NCBI RefSeq assembly: GCF_007744255.1
Contig: NZ_CP036267.1
Span: 2,297,500-2,361,499 of the forward strand
Direction of reading: 5' to 3'
DNA length: 64,000 nt
Source of the DNA: Thalassoglobus polymorphus
Lineage (GTDB): Bacteria > Planctomycetota > Planctomycetia > Planctomycetales > Planctomycetaceae
The position numbers and the translations under genes are program-made. This document shows, piece after piece, positions 54,670-63,797 of this stretch. Position 1 is the stretch's first letter; each line of letters begins with the position of its first letter. The notes under the pieces are model-generated. The model saw only the letters and a list, made by a program, of their open reading frames with translations. It made no database searches and was not told where the DNA came from.

Positions 54670-56568
54670 ATGCCTAAAATATCGTTGAAACCTCGCCTAA
54701 TCCTAATGTCGTTCTCATTGCTTCTGATGTTCACGCCATCTCTCATCGCAGAAGGCGAAGAAAACAAAAGCGAAGTTCGAGAGGACGCGTTACGTACTGC
54801 CGTTGCGTTGAATTACTGCCGTGCAGCCTTTCATCGTATTCGTAAAAACCCGAATGCCGAGGTTCTTCGGGAAGAAGAAGAGAAGATTCTCAACAACTTG
54901 AACCTGACTCAGGTTCATGACAAGGAAGTGATCTCGCTCTATACGTCAGTCCTTGATGAGATCTCTCAAGTCAACATTACCGATAGTGAAAAGCAACTGC
55001 GCCGTCGGCATCATAAAAGTTCGGTTCGTCGCCAAATCACCTGGGACGCGCTCGCCTTCGGGACTGAGCTTGCCACAGCCCAGTTTGGAAGCGCTGTCAA
55101 AACTGGAGCAAACAGTTGGTGGGACTATCGGAACAAAACCTATCAGCGCGATCTCGATATCTTAAAGATTGAAAAAGTCGAAATCTCAGGCCTGCTGAAG
55201 CGTTCCAACCAGCTCTTGGACACGTTCTGGGAGATGGCGCGCAAGAAAGAGATTCCAGATCGCTGGCTGGTTCGTGGGGATGATCTTGATTCTCTGGAAG
55301 AAGCAGTCGCTGAGCAGGACCTCGAAACTCGTTTGCGTATTCTGACCAGAATGAAACCCTACATGGAAGCGTACCCACCCTTCTGGTACTACCTGAGTCG
55401 TACTCAGCAGGAGTTAGGAAAATTGCCAGAAGCGATCGAGACCTATTCCTATCTCGACAAAATTGGCAGCGGTCACTTCCGTAAAGATGACATGCTTGCG
55501 ACGGCAATGGCGAACAAAGCTGCGATTCAGGATTACCTCGGCAGCGACCTTGCTGTTGCGTCGGCTGAACGAGCACTTGAGTACTCACCCGATGTTTGGG
55601 AAGCGAATCTGATCGCTGCGAGAATCCTGCAACGACATGGTCGAATTGCGATGGCGGAAGATGCGATTCTCAGGAATCTCGATGTCGATATCGAAGCCTC
55701 TCAAAGTACCATCTTTTTGGCGTCCCTCTATTTTTATGCACGTGACGAAGAGAAGATCGTGAAGATGCTTAACAACCAGCAGCGTGTGGCACATATGCCC
55801 GCACCGGTTCTGCTTCGTTGTGCAGCTCTCGTCGGAGCAAAGCGAACTCCTCCACATGTGATGCGAAACATTTTGGCCTCGCTGACCGCGACTCCTCAAA
55901 ATCGTTTTGGAAAAGATGAATTTACACTACGAGTCAGCCATGCCTGGCAATTGCATCTTGCGAGTTTCGAAGTGAAACAAGGAGGACGCGTTCTGGATGA
56001 TCCACAAGTTGTCATGCAACGTGGTTTTTATGATTTGCGATATGCGAATCACGTCGACTGGGGCTCGCCGATTGGAAGTTCGACCCCTGAACCAGAAATT
56101 GAAATTACACTGACCTATCCGGATGAAACATTGATCCACCTACAACTCCAAGGGAAGAACAACACGCTCGGACGAGGACCGATTGCAATCTCCTCACCGT
56201 CACAGATGCAGATTTCCAACATTTCCGTAGCTGGTCAACAAGTGGCTCTTAACGTTCGCGAGGCAACAAATACTGAAGGTCCAGTCACCGTTCAAGCAGC
56301 TCGTCTTCTAACTGACCCAGAGCCTACGTTCTTATCTCCACCGGGAAGTCAACCTGCGCCGGAGATTGAACCGACAGCAGGGATTGAACCTGTCCTTGAG
56401 AAAATGCCTGTCATCGAGAATGAGCCTGTGACTGAACTCGAGCCTGCGACTGAGAGTCAATCTGCGGCTGAGAGTGAGCCGGAGGTTCAGTTTGAGCCGT
56501 TTGAAGAATACCTGTCAGAGAAATATCTTCCAAAATTAAAGACCGAGTCTCCTGAAACAGCCAACTAA
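54670..56568 (+). CDS. Exported TPR-like protein of unknown function
   Basis: 632 residues with signal peptide (LMSFSLLLMFTPSLIAEG). Helical middle (about 60-400) with TPR-like pairs: FWYYLSRTQQELGKLPEAIETYSYL, VASAERALEYSPDVWEANLIAARILQRHGRIAMAEDAI. A membrane-like or amphipathic stretch (WDALAFGTELATAQFGSAVKTGANSWW) lies at about 125-151. A beta-rich segment follows (470-560), and the C-terminus is a Glu/Pro-rich low-complexity tail with imperfect repeats (IEPVLEKMPVIENEPVTELE). I do not recognise the family; TPR domains normally bind other proteins. Confidence 0.75.
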   Translation: MPKISLKPRLILMSFSLLLMFTPSLIAEGEENKSEVREDALRTAVALNYCRAAFHRIRKNPNAEVLREEEEKILNNLNLTQVHDKEVISLYTSVLDEISQVNITDSEKQLRRRHHKSSVRRQITWDALAFGTELATAQFGSAVKTGANSWWDYRNKTYQRDLDILKIEKVEISGLLKRSNQLLDTFWEMARKKEIPDRWLVRGDDLDSLEEAVAEQDLETRLRILTRMKPYMEAYPPFWYYLSRTQQELGKLPEAIETYSYLDKIGSGHFRKDDMLATAMANKAAIQDYLGSDLAVASAERALEYSPDVWEANLIAARILQRHGRIAMAEDAILRNLDVDIEASQSTIFLASLYFYARDEEKIVKMLNNQQRVAHMPAPVLLRCAALVGAKRTPPHVMRNILASLTATPQNRFGKDEFTLRVSHAWQLHLASFEVKQGGRVLDDPQVVMQRGFYDLRYANHVDWGSPIGSSTPEPEIEITLTYPDETLIHLQLQGKNNTLGRGPIAISSPSQMQISNISVAGQQVALNVREATNTEGPVTVQAARLLTDPEPTFLSPPGSQPAPEIEPTAGIEPVLEKMPVIENEPVTELEPATESQSAAESEPEVQFEPFEEYLSEKYLPKLKTESPETAN

Positions 56569-56678
56569 GAAAGGCCAACCGGACTACGGATATTGTTCTC
56601 CAATATCCCCTTGAGATCGTCCTGTGACCAAATCCGGATTTATAGAGTCAGGAACTGCCGCAGGGAGATGATCCCGGT

Positions 56679-56719
56679 GCTGAGCGTGAGGCGGATTTGA
56701 TCCGAGACAAACGCTCAGC
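56679..56719. repeat. Nested inverted repeat in intergenic DNA
   Basis: GCTGAGCGT at 56679-56687 pairs with ACGCTCAGC at 56711-56719, and inside it CGGAT (56692) pairs with ATCCG (56700). It lies in the 448-base gap between the TPR-like gene and fxsA, which holds no accepted gene. It could be an RNA structure; no known RNA family was recognised. Confidence 0.5.
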
Positions 56720-57016
56720 GGCTGCCCTTGGGAAGCTGTTTCAAGATATCTTTAGAGAGCATCTCGCTCTGCCGGGTGGCCGGTGCGAACGGGTTTGACT
56801 TGGGCCTCTTTGGAAATGATGAACGCATCCCGCCCCGTGGATGTGTGCGAGTTTCTACTTGAAACGGCCCTCTCCACTTGTGCGAGACGCATGAAAGTTT
56901 TCAAGGACCGATTGGGGCTTGTCGATTTGATCTGCAGTCACCGAGAGTCTTTGATTCATTTGAAATCGGTTCCGATCAGCACTTGGCATCCCGCTACGGG
57001 TCGCAATAATGATGGC

Positions 57017-57520
57017 ATGTTGATTCGACTATTATTTCTGTTCACTGTGATCCCTTTCGTTGAATTGGTGATCCTCCTCCAAGTCCATCATGCGATTTCC
57101 TCCGTGTGGGGAAATGGGATTGGGCTTCTGGTCACTTTGGGAGGAATTGTCGTCACAGGAATTCTGGGGGCGACGCTCGCGAGACAGCAGGGATTGGGCG
57201 TGATTCGTCAAGTGCGAGGGCAGATGGGGCGCGGAGAAGTCCCGGGGCAAGCACTCGCTGACGGAATTCTAGTTCTATTCGGAGCTGCACTTTTACTGAC
57301 GCCAGGTTTTCTCTCAGACTTCTTCGGATTCAGCCTGCTGATCCCAGCTAGCCGGTCCTTCTATCGAACACGCATGATGAGATGGTTCAAGGGGCATGTC
57401 CAAATTCACCGTTCCGGTTCTGGTTCCGGTTCTGGTTCCGGTTCTGGTTCCGGGGCTCAGCCAGATGTCTTCGTTGTGGACCCGGTTGAGAGTAAGCAAA
57501 ACGATGAGCGTCTCACTTAG
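57017..57520 (+). CDS. fxsA: FxsA family membrane protein
   Basis: 167 residues from the ATG at 57017. The family pattern is plain: FTVIPFVELVILLQV, a second membrane segment (LGGIVVTGILGATLARQQG), ADGILVLFGAALLLTPGFLSDFFGFSLLIP and FYRTRMMRWF. In E. coli FxsA overexpression relieves F-exclusion of phage T7; its normal role is unknown. The C-terminal tail has a run of Gly-Ser pairs (GSGSGS...) encoded by a 12-base DNA repeat at about 57413-57456, an unusual addition. The in-frame extension back to 56783 has no family match and is left out. Confidence 0.9.
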   Translation: MLIRLLFLFTVIPFVELVILLQVHHAISSVWGNGIGLLVTLGGIVVTGILGATLARQQGLGVIRQVRGQMGRGEVPGQALADGILVLFGAALLLTPGFLSDFFGFSLLIPASRSFYRTRMMRWFKGHVQIHRSGSGSGSGSGSGSGAQPDVFVVDPVESKQNDERLT

Positions 57521-57763
57521 AGCTGTTTAAATTCTTATCGTCTGAGAGCATGTTCACGGTGAGTCTGCAGTGCAATCGCTGCAGCATTGCCAGCTCTTCA
57601 CCCCCCGTTGACTCACCGGAGGCTAAATGGGTTTCTGAAGACCTGCATGAAACTTGCTCTGGCGACCTCTGTGTTGGCTCGCTTTCTGAAGCGAACTGCA
57701 TGTTGGACACAACCAATGATCGGATCTTTGTGGCTTTTGATTTCGTCGAAAGATGAGTGACTC

Positions 57764-58699
57764 TTAGCCAGCTTCGGTGATTTCCGAATTCTCATCAAGG
57801 ATGTAGTTTTCATCCTGAATCTTGGACGAACACTTCTTCAGAGTGACGACATTTCCCGTCTTGTTGTACTGCACTTCGTCAGTAAACGCACGCATCAACA
57901 AGACACCACGACCACTGGCACGTTCAAGATACCCTGGAGCAGTGGGATCGGGGAGCCCATCGGGGTTGAAGCCGGGGCCTTCGTCACGAATGGTAATCTT
58001 GACTTCTTCTCGGCTGAGTTCAAGTTTGACGTGAATTAAACGAGAGCTGTAAGGCAGCATTTTCCGACGAGTGTTTGCCAAATCGTGGTAGGCATTCGGG
58101 TCGTCTTCGCGTAAATCGGAACTGACTTCAAGATTCCCGTGAAAGTAAGCATTCGTGAGTGCTTCATCGACGGCGGACGCTAATCGCAAACTTTCGTTCT
58201 CGTCGAAAATCCATCGTTGTTGAACAGTCTCTCGGATTTCAGCGACGAGCGCGGAGATCAGATCGAGATCGTTTTCCAGAACATAACTTGTTGACGTCAA
58301 GTAATTGAGCAGGCGGCGTTGTTTGCGGCGTTTGTTGGATGTCGAAAGGATTCGAGCAACAGTGTTGACAAGTTCCGCAGCCAACTCATTTTTGGGAACA
58401 TAACTTGAGGCTCCCTTTTCGAGAGCAGTGACTGCAATCGATTCGCTTCCCGCAGCGGTCATCAGGACGATGGGGACCAGTGGGTATTCATTGCGAATCA
58501 CTTCCACCAACTCAAGCCCGTTCATTTCAGGCATCTTGAGGTCGGTGACGATCAGGTCCGGAATTTCATTTTCAACCTGAATGAGACCTTCTTTACCGTT
58601 TCTGGCAGTGCAGACTTCCCAGTCCGGATTTTTTTCCAGCAGTCGACTTGCTAACCGAAGATCAACCAGGCTGTCGTCAACAACTAGAATTCTCGCCAT
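57764..58699 (-). CDS. Response regulator fused to an RsbW-like ATPase domain
   Basis: 311 residues. The receiver domain (1-120) has VVDDS, phospho-acceptor Asp53 in VTDLKMPEMNG, the Thr of MTAAG and Lys in YVPKNE. A linker (120-160) leads to a GHKL ATPase domain (about 160-295) with the N box VDEALTNAYFHGN and G1-like DEGPGFN plus SGRGVLLM. There is no His-kinase dimerisation domain, so it resembles anti-sigma serine kinases (RsbW/SpoIIAB type) controlled by phosphorylation. An anti-sigma-antagonist partner is not nearby. Target unknown. Confidence 0.9.
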   Translation of the reverse strand: MARILVVDDSLVDLRLASRLLEKNPDWEVCTARNGKEGLIQVENEIPDLIVTDLKMPEMNGLELVEVIRNEYPLVPIVLMTAAGSESIAVTALEKGASSYVPKNELAAELVNTVARILSTSNKRRKQRRLLNYLTSTSYVLENDLDLISALVAEIRETVQQRWIFDENESLRLASAVDEALTNAYFHGNLEVSSDLREDDPNAYHDLANTRRKMLPYSSRLIHVKLELSREEVKITIRDEGPGFNPDGLPDPTAPGYLERASGRGVLLMRAFTDEVQYNKTGNVVTLKKCSSKIQDENYILDENSEITEAG

Positions 58700-58789
58700 T
58701 ATTTATTCCGCCCAAGTTCCAACAAATAGCTATCTCATTGTGTCTTAGTAGGAGTCCATGAGCAACCCATTTGTCTGCAATCCGTTAAA

Positions 58790-59986
58790 TCATGTTGTAT
58801 AATCAGCATTCAAGCGGATGTATTCTGAAGTGAGATCACACGTCCAATAAGTCATTTTTTCATTTCCAAGTCGAAATTCGAGTTGAATTTTGATCTCTCC
58901 AGTTGCCATTGATTTCGAGAGCGCACTTTCGTCGAAGCTTGTCGGGGAACCCCATTCGTAGATGACGACATCGTTCAATCGGAGTGAGAGATCCTGTTCC
59001 TGAAACGGCACACCCGCGTAACCTGCAGCGGAGACGATACGCCCCCAGTTCGGATCATTTCCAGTGACGGCAGTCTTTACCAACGGGCTTTCACAAACAA
59101 CTTTCGCAATCCTTCTCGCATCATCTTCATTTTCGAGTCCGGAGACTTCGACCCGTACAAAATGTTCGGCGCCTTCAGCGTCTCGGATGATTTGCTGAGC
59201 GAGATCAGAGCAGACTTCGTTCAAGGCTGATTGCAGTGCCTGCTGCAATTGCTCGCTGGCACAGCCTTGCCCGGTTGCCCCGTTTGCCATTAGCAAGACG
59301 GTATCACTCGTGCTGGTATGTCCCTCAACCGAAATGCAATTGAAGCTTTGGTTCACAGCTTGCTTGAGCATTGAGTCTGCGAGTGACGTTTCAAGTTGAC
59401 AGTCTGTCATGATCACCGAAAGCATCGTCGCCATGTTGGGAGCGATCATGGCTGCCCCTTTTGCAACTCCGGTCACCGTGATCAGTGTCCCGTCGATTTC
59501 GATCTGCTTCGAAGAGATCTTCTCGACCGTGTCTGTTGTCATAATGCTTTTGGCCGCTTTAGTGAGATCCTCTGATGATTTTCCGAGTTGTTTGAATGCG
59601 TCTCGGATTCCGTTCTCGATCACAGGCATTGGGAGAAAGTGCCCGATCACGCCCGTCGAGCAGACTAACACATCGGATTCGTCGCAAGTGAATTGTTCGG
59701 CGAGGATCGCTGTCATCCTTTGGGCATCTGTGAGACCTTGCTCTCCGGTGCAGGCATTGGCGTTTCCTGAATTGATGATAATCCCGCGTACTGAGGGACT
59801 GGGGACTCGCCCGCGTGACACAATTACCGGTGCTCCGACAACTTGGTTCTGCGTAAAAACGCCGACGCTCGTTGCGGGCGTATCAGAGGTGAAAAGAGAC
59901 AGGTCCGGTAGGCCTGAGTCCTTAATTCCGCAAGTCACTCCGGTTGTTTGAAATCCCTGTGGGAGCGTATGTTGCTTAGCCGCCAT
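58790..59986 (-). CDS. argJ: Bifunctional ornithine acetyltransferase/N-acetylglutamate synthase
   Basis: Recycles the acetyl group between N-acetylornithine and glutamate in arginine synthesis. 398 residues. The self-cleavage site is in AAMIAPNMATMLSVIMTD: the Thr of ATML becomes the N-terminal nucleophile of the beta chain. Also NSGNANACTGEQG, CSTGVIGHFLPM, GHTSTSDTVLLMANG and TGNDPNWGRIVSAAGYAG. Other arg genes are absent here. Preceded by its own promoter region; the RR-ATPase gene lies 90 bases downstream on the same strand. Confidence 0.96.
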   Translation of the reverse strand: MAAKQHTLPQGFQTTGVTCGIKDSGLPDLSLFTSDTPATSVGVFTQNQVVGAPVIVSRGRVPSPSVRGIIINSGNANACTGEQGLTDAQRMTAILAEQFTCDESDVLVCSTGVIGHFLPMPVIENGIRDAFKQLGKSSEDLTKAAKSIMTTDTVEKISSKQIEIDGTLITVTGVAKGAAMIAPNMATMLSVIMTDCQLETSLADSMLKQAVNQSFNCISVEGHTSTSDTVLLMANGATGQGCASEQLQQALQSALNEVCSDLAQQIIRDAEGAEHFVRVEVSGLENEDDARRIAKVVCESPLVKTAVTGNDPNWGRIVSAAGYAGVPFQEQDLSLRLNDVVIYEWGSPTSFDESALSKSMATGEIKIQLEFRLGNEKMTYWTCDLTSEYIRLNADYTT

Positions 59987-60282
59987 ATCAATGTCTTTGA
60001 ATTTGTTGCGAGAGTCGGAAAGTTGTGAAAGAAAGGTGATTCTTCCAGTTTCCGCTCGCGCATTGCAAGCCTATGGGAAGATTCTGCCCGTGAACGCTTG
60101 TCAGGTAGAGGCTGCTTGAGATTATTTCAGATCAGGAGGACAAGTCGGGTTGTGCGGGATGGCGAGTTCGGTCCGTTGCGGTTTCATGGAATCTCTTGTT
60201 GTCTGATCAATTGGCTAGGGATTGTCCGGTTAGGTATCCGATAACGAAACGGGATAGAACTCTCACCAAGCAGGTGGAATGG

Positions 60283-60510
60283 ATGGACGGAAGTGTGAAT
60301 ATCATTGCTCTCATGAAAGATGGTGAGAGGTTTGTGTTCGTCTTTGATGAAGAAAGTTCACCACAACTTCTTCAAACACTGGGGCACTATGCTGCCGATC
60401 CGGAAATGAATTTCACCTGGTATGATGCTGCGGTTCTCAGCCAGAAAGTTCGACGTCTCCAATCTCAATCTTTGGCAGCGAACGAAAAGCCGTTTCGACG
60501 GTCCGCTTGA
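60283..60510 (+). CDS. Small protein of unknown function, upstream of xer
   Basis: 75 residues from the ATG at 60283, preceded by AGGTGGA at good spacing, which decides this start over an in-frame codon at 60196. Sequence features: MDGSVNIIALMKDGERFVFVFD, SSPQLLQTLGHYAADPEMNFTWYDAAVLSQKVRRL. Probably cytosolic. It reads towards the Xer gene with 56 bases between them and is likely co-transcribed. I do not recognise it beyond that. Confidence 0.7.
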   Translation: MDGSVNIIALMKDGERFVFVFDEESSPQLLQTLGHYAADPEMNFTWYDAAVLSQKVRRLQSQSLAANEKPFRRSA

Positions 60511-60566
60511 GTCATTGAGAAGTTCGCGTTGATGCGTTCCCCTCAAAATCTTCGGGAGGAGAGTCG

Positions 60567-61481
60567 GTGCTGACAGAAGTCCAGGATTTTCTGCGTTATC
60601 TGCGCCTCGAAAAGAACGCCTCTGATTTGACAATTAAGTCGTACTCTGACGACTTCGAGAGCTTTTACGATTATTTACGTGAGCGAGTTGGCGGCATTCC
60701 TCATCCGGAATCGATCACCATTCCTGTCTTGCGTGGTTTTGTTTCGTATCTTCATGAATGTGAATATGCTCGCACGACGATCGCTCGTCGGTTGGCTGCT
60801 CTGCGAAGTTTCTATCGCTATACAACGCGTGAAGGGCTGACTTCATCCAATCCGGCGAAAGCTCTTCGGACGCCTCGTGCAGGCAGAAAACTTCCACACT
60901 TCCTGACAACTGAGCAAATTGGGAAACTTCTGGAAGCCCCTCCAGCGAACGAACCTATGGGGATTCGGGACCGGGCGATTCTGGAGACGCTCTACTCTGC
61001 CGGATTGCGTGTTGCGGAGTTAGTCGGTCTCGATTTGGACAGTTGGGACCGAGGTGCGAACATCCTCAGAGTCTACGGGAAGGGAAAGAAAGAACGGATT
61101 GCCCCCGTGGGAACGTATGCAGTTCGCGCCCTTGAACATTGGTTAAATGTCCGAAGCCCAGATCCGAATGGTCTTCCCGATGAGACAAACGCGTTGTTCT
61201 TAAACCGTTTTGGTCGGCGACTGACCACACGAAGTATCGGGAGAATGCTCGAAAAGTACATCAAAATTGCCGGTCTGGACTCTCTCACATCTCCGCATAC
61301 ATTGCGACACAGTTTTGCGACACATCTTCTTGATGGAGGAGCAGATCTGAGGAGTGTTCAGGAACTTCTCGGTCACAAAAGCCTCACGACGACGCAGATC
61401 TACACGCACGTGAGTACGCGAAGAATGCGCGAAACTTACGAGCACGCTCATCCGCACTCAAATCATGATGATTATGAATAA
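60567..61481 (+). CDS. Tyrosine recombinase XerC/XerD
   Basis: 304 residues from a GTG at 60567 with GGGAGGAG upstream. The N-terminal SAM-like domain (about 3-95) is followed by the catalytic domain with Arg148 (SAGLRVAEL), Lys172 (GKGKKER), His244 and Arg247 ([12 protein letters not shown]), His270 ([10 protein letters not shown]) and nucleophile Tyr279 (QIYTHV). The residues are complete and length is right for chromosome-dimer resolution enzymes. XerC or XerD cannot be told apart. It shows no prophage neighbours, so a housekeeping role is likely. Confidence 0.93.
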   Translation: MLTEVQDFLRYLRLEKNASDLTIKSYSDDFESFYDYLRERVGGIPHPESITIPVLRGFVSYLHECEYARTTIARRLAALRSFYRYTTREGLTSSNPAKALRTPRAGRKLPHFLTTEQIGKLLEAPPANEPMGIRDRAILETLYSAGLRVAELVGLDLDSWDRGANILRVYGKGKKERIAPVGTYAVRALEHWLNVRSPDPNGLPDETNALFLNRFGRRLTTRSIGRMLEKYIKIAGLDSLTSPHTLRHSFATHLLDGGADLRSVQELLGHKSLTTTQIYTHVSTRRMRETYEHAHPHSNHDDYE

Positions 61482-61649
61482 CAGACTCTGAATTCGCTAT
61501 TCAACAGGGGATGATCTTCACGGGACCTGATGCTCGAAAATACATCGAGCTTGCTTTGGTCCTGCTTGCTGCCAGTTGAGTGCATTTGCGTCTGCATTTG
61601 CTCTGGCTTGTCGCGCTGACTGCCGCTTCGAGTGTCTGCCCCCTGCTCT

Positions 61650-61673
61650 GCCACGCGCTTTGCCACGCGCTTT
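61650..61673. repeat. Perfect 12-base direct duplication
   Basis: GCCACGCGCTTT occurs twice in a row, in the leader of the GT-C glycosyltransferase gene. It lies in a 254-base gap. Confidence 0.7.
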
Positions 61674-61735
61674 GATTGCATCAACATTTGCACACTCGAA
61701 AACGCATCAGAAATGAGTCACCATTTCGAGTTGCC

Positions 61736-63592
61736 ATGTCGCATTCCTTCTTCATTGAATACAAAGCGTTGATGACCAACTTCCCGCAAAAATTCGGACC
61801 TGAGTTTCTTCAGCGATTGAAGTTCATTTGCTGCGTATTCTTGGGCGGGCTTGGAATCAGCTTGCTCTTTGTGTCGAGGATGGAATTTACAGCCGTTCGC
61901 GCTTTTCTGGACCAGTTTTCTGGCGATGGTTCCGCAGAGCCATACACCGAGCAAGTTCACAAAAATTTGGGGTGGATCGCCTTCGCTCTCGGCGTGCTGC
62001 TGAGCCTTCTTAGTCTCGTGATCGCGAAAATTTCTGTGGGAGTGTACGAACGATGTCTCAACTCCATGGATGTTAGGAAGCGAAGCCGAAATTCGATCCG
62101 TTGGATGAAAGTGTCAGTTCATCAAAATCGTGGCTGGTTGCTGGGGCTGACGTTCTTTTCTTTCATACTTCGTTGGTCGCATTTGCATGATCCGATTCGA
62201 TTCGATGAGGCTCACACGTTCCTCACGTATGCAAAATCCCCATGGTTTGTGGGGATTTCGTTGTATCAGGATCCTAACAACCATGTGTTTAACACGTTGC
62301 TGATCCATTGCTCGACCACGATATTCGGCAATGCAGAATGGGCCATCCGCTTGCCAGCCTTTTTCGCTGGAGTGTTACTTGCACCGCTGACATTCTTGGC
62401 AGGCCGGATCACTGTTAGTCGAGATGCAGGGATCGCTGCCGGGGTGTTGGTTGCTGTTTCATCGGCACTGATCGAGTATTCAGGGCTGGGACGTGGATAC
62501 ACCCTGATTTGCTGTCTCACGATGCTGAACATCTTGTTCGCTGTTCGCATTTTGCGGAATCAAACTGGCTGGGAATGGTGGTTATTGACGTTCTGTTCAG
62601 CTCTCGGATTGTGGTCAATCCCGGTCATGGTCTATTCGAATATTCTCGTTTGGGGCTGGCTTCTGTATCAGGGAATGCTTGCTTCTCGCAGAAAATCTCG
62701 CAGAAAACTTCATCGACTGCGATTCATGAGGAGATGGTCGACCGCTGTTGGGGTGACATGCCTGCTTGCACTCGGATTTTACCTTCCCGTCATTGCCACT
62801 TCCGGGGTACATTCATTGACAGGTCAAGGATTTGTTCAAGAGACATCATTGAGTGAGTTTTTGATGTCGCTGGTCAACGGACTTGTGGAAGGACTCTCTT
62901 TCTGGTTGCGAGACTGGTCTTTCCCTGCGGTTTTTCTTCTCTTTGGGCTGGGGACTATTGGGCTCGTGGCAGCGAAGTCAGTCAGGCAGAGCCTTGAACA
63001 GATTTTCGCCCTGTTGATTCCAGGAGCGATCTGTTTACTACTCCTCGTGTTTCAACGTGTCGTTCCGCCACCTCGTGTGGGGCTGTTTCTCATTCCCCTC
63101 TTCGCAATCTATTCCGGACGTGGGTATGCACTGCTTCTCTCTGGGAGGGAACGTCCGAGAAGGAATTTTTTGCGGGCTGTCTGGTTTGCGCTCATCGTGA
63201 TTTTGCCGGTCATGCAGCAACTCCAGCACCGGTCTATTCGCAATTCGAGTGAAACAGGGGTCTGCCCAGATGCGGCTGAAATCGTTCAGTTTCTTCAGCA
63301 GGAAATTGAAGCAGGTCACGTTGCCGCAAATGCTTCAATCATCACGGTCTCTCCTGCGAGTGCTCCGATTGTTTATTATTTCTCGCGAAACGATTCCTCT
63401 CTCGAATATTTTTCTCGCCCGACGCGCGAAAACGCTCATGAATCGATTGTCGTTGTCGGTCATGGTGGTCAGCAATCGGTGAGTTCTGTACTCACAGAGC
63501 TGGGGATCAACGATTTGGTCGACTCCGATGACTTTGAGGTCTACAAACAATTTCAAACAGTGACGCTGTATCGTTTACCGAGCGAAAACTGA
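61736..63592 (+). CDS. GT-C family glycosyltransferase (ArnT/PMT-like membrane protein)
   Basis: About 618 residues from the ATG at 61736; an in-frame ATG at 61772 is also possible, and the frame is open upstream to a TTG at 61676. Around ten membrane segments. The first loop after one of the early segments has SHLHDPIRFDEAHTFLTYAKS, the acidic D-E pair expected at the active site of GT-C dolichyl/undecaprenyl-phosphate sugar transferases. A soluble C-terminal domain (about 510-618) with alternating strands follows. Probably transfers a lipid-linked sugar outside the inner membrane. Confidence 0.8.
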   Translation: MSHSFFIEYKALMTNFPQKFGPEFLQRLKFICCVFLGGLGISLLFVSRMEFTAVRAFLDQFSGDGSAEPYTEQVHKNLGWIAFALGVLLSLLSLVIAKISVGVYERCLNSMDVRKRSRNSIRWMKVSVHQNRGWLLGLTFFSFILRWSHLHDPIRFDEAHTFLTYAKSPWFVGISLYQDPNNHVFNTLLIHCSTTIFGNAEWAIRLPAFFAGVLLAPLTFLAGRITVSRDAGIAAGVLVAVSSALIEYSGLGRGYTLICCLTMLNILFAVRILRNQTGWEWWLLTFCSALGLWSIPVMVYSNILVWGWLLYQGMLASRRKSRRKLHRLRFMRRWSTAVGVTCLLALGFYLPVIATSGVHSLTGQGFVQETSLSEFLMSLVNGLVEGLSFWLRDWSFPAVFLLFGLGTIGLVAAKSVRQSLEQIFALLIPGAICLLLLVFQRVVPPPRVGLFLIPLFAIYSGRGYALLLSGRERPRRNFLRAVWFALIVILPVMQQLQHRSIRNSSETGVCPDAAEIVQFLQQEIEAGHVAANASIITVSPASAPIVYYFSRNDSSLEYFSRPTRENAHESIVVVGHGGQQSVSSVLTELGINDLVDSDDFEVYKQFQTVTLYRLPSEN

Positions 63593-63797
63593 GATCAGTT
63601 GAGAGTGAGGAGAAAAATGCTAGAGGTCGGCTTTTGACGGTTGTAACGTTGAATTTCTTCAAGCCGATTCTAACTTCTCAGGATCACGTAAAGAGAATCA
63701 AGCATGTTCTCCGATGCGTCCGAACTCGATGATAAGGGAGTGCGCGGTCTACGCAGGCGACAGGCTTGCCCGAAATCTGACAGAACGGAGTGTAAGG

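Noticed and set aside
56783-57016. N-terminal extension of FxsA
   Set aside because: The extra 78 residues have no match to the family, and FxsA normally begins at the membrane segment that follows the ATG at 57017.
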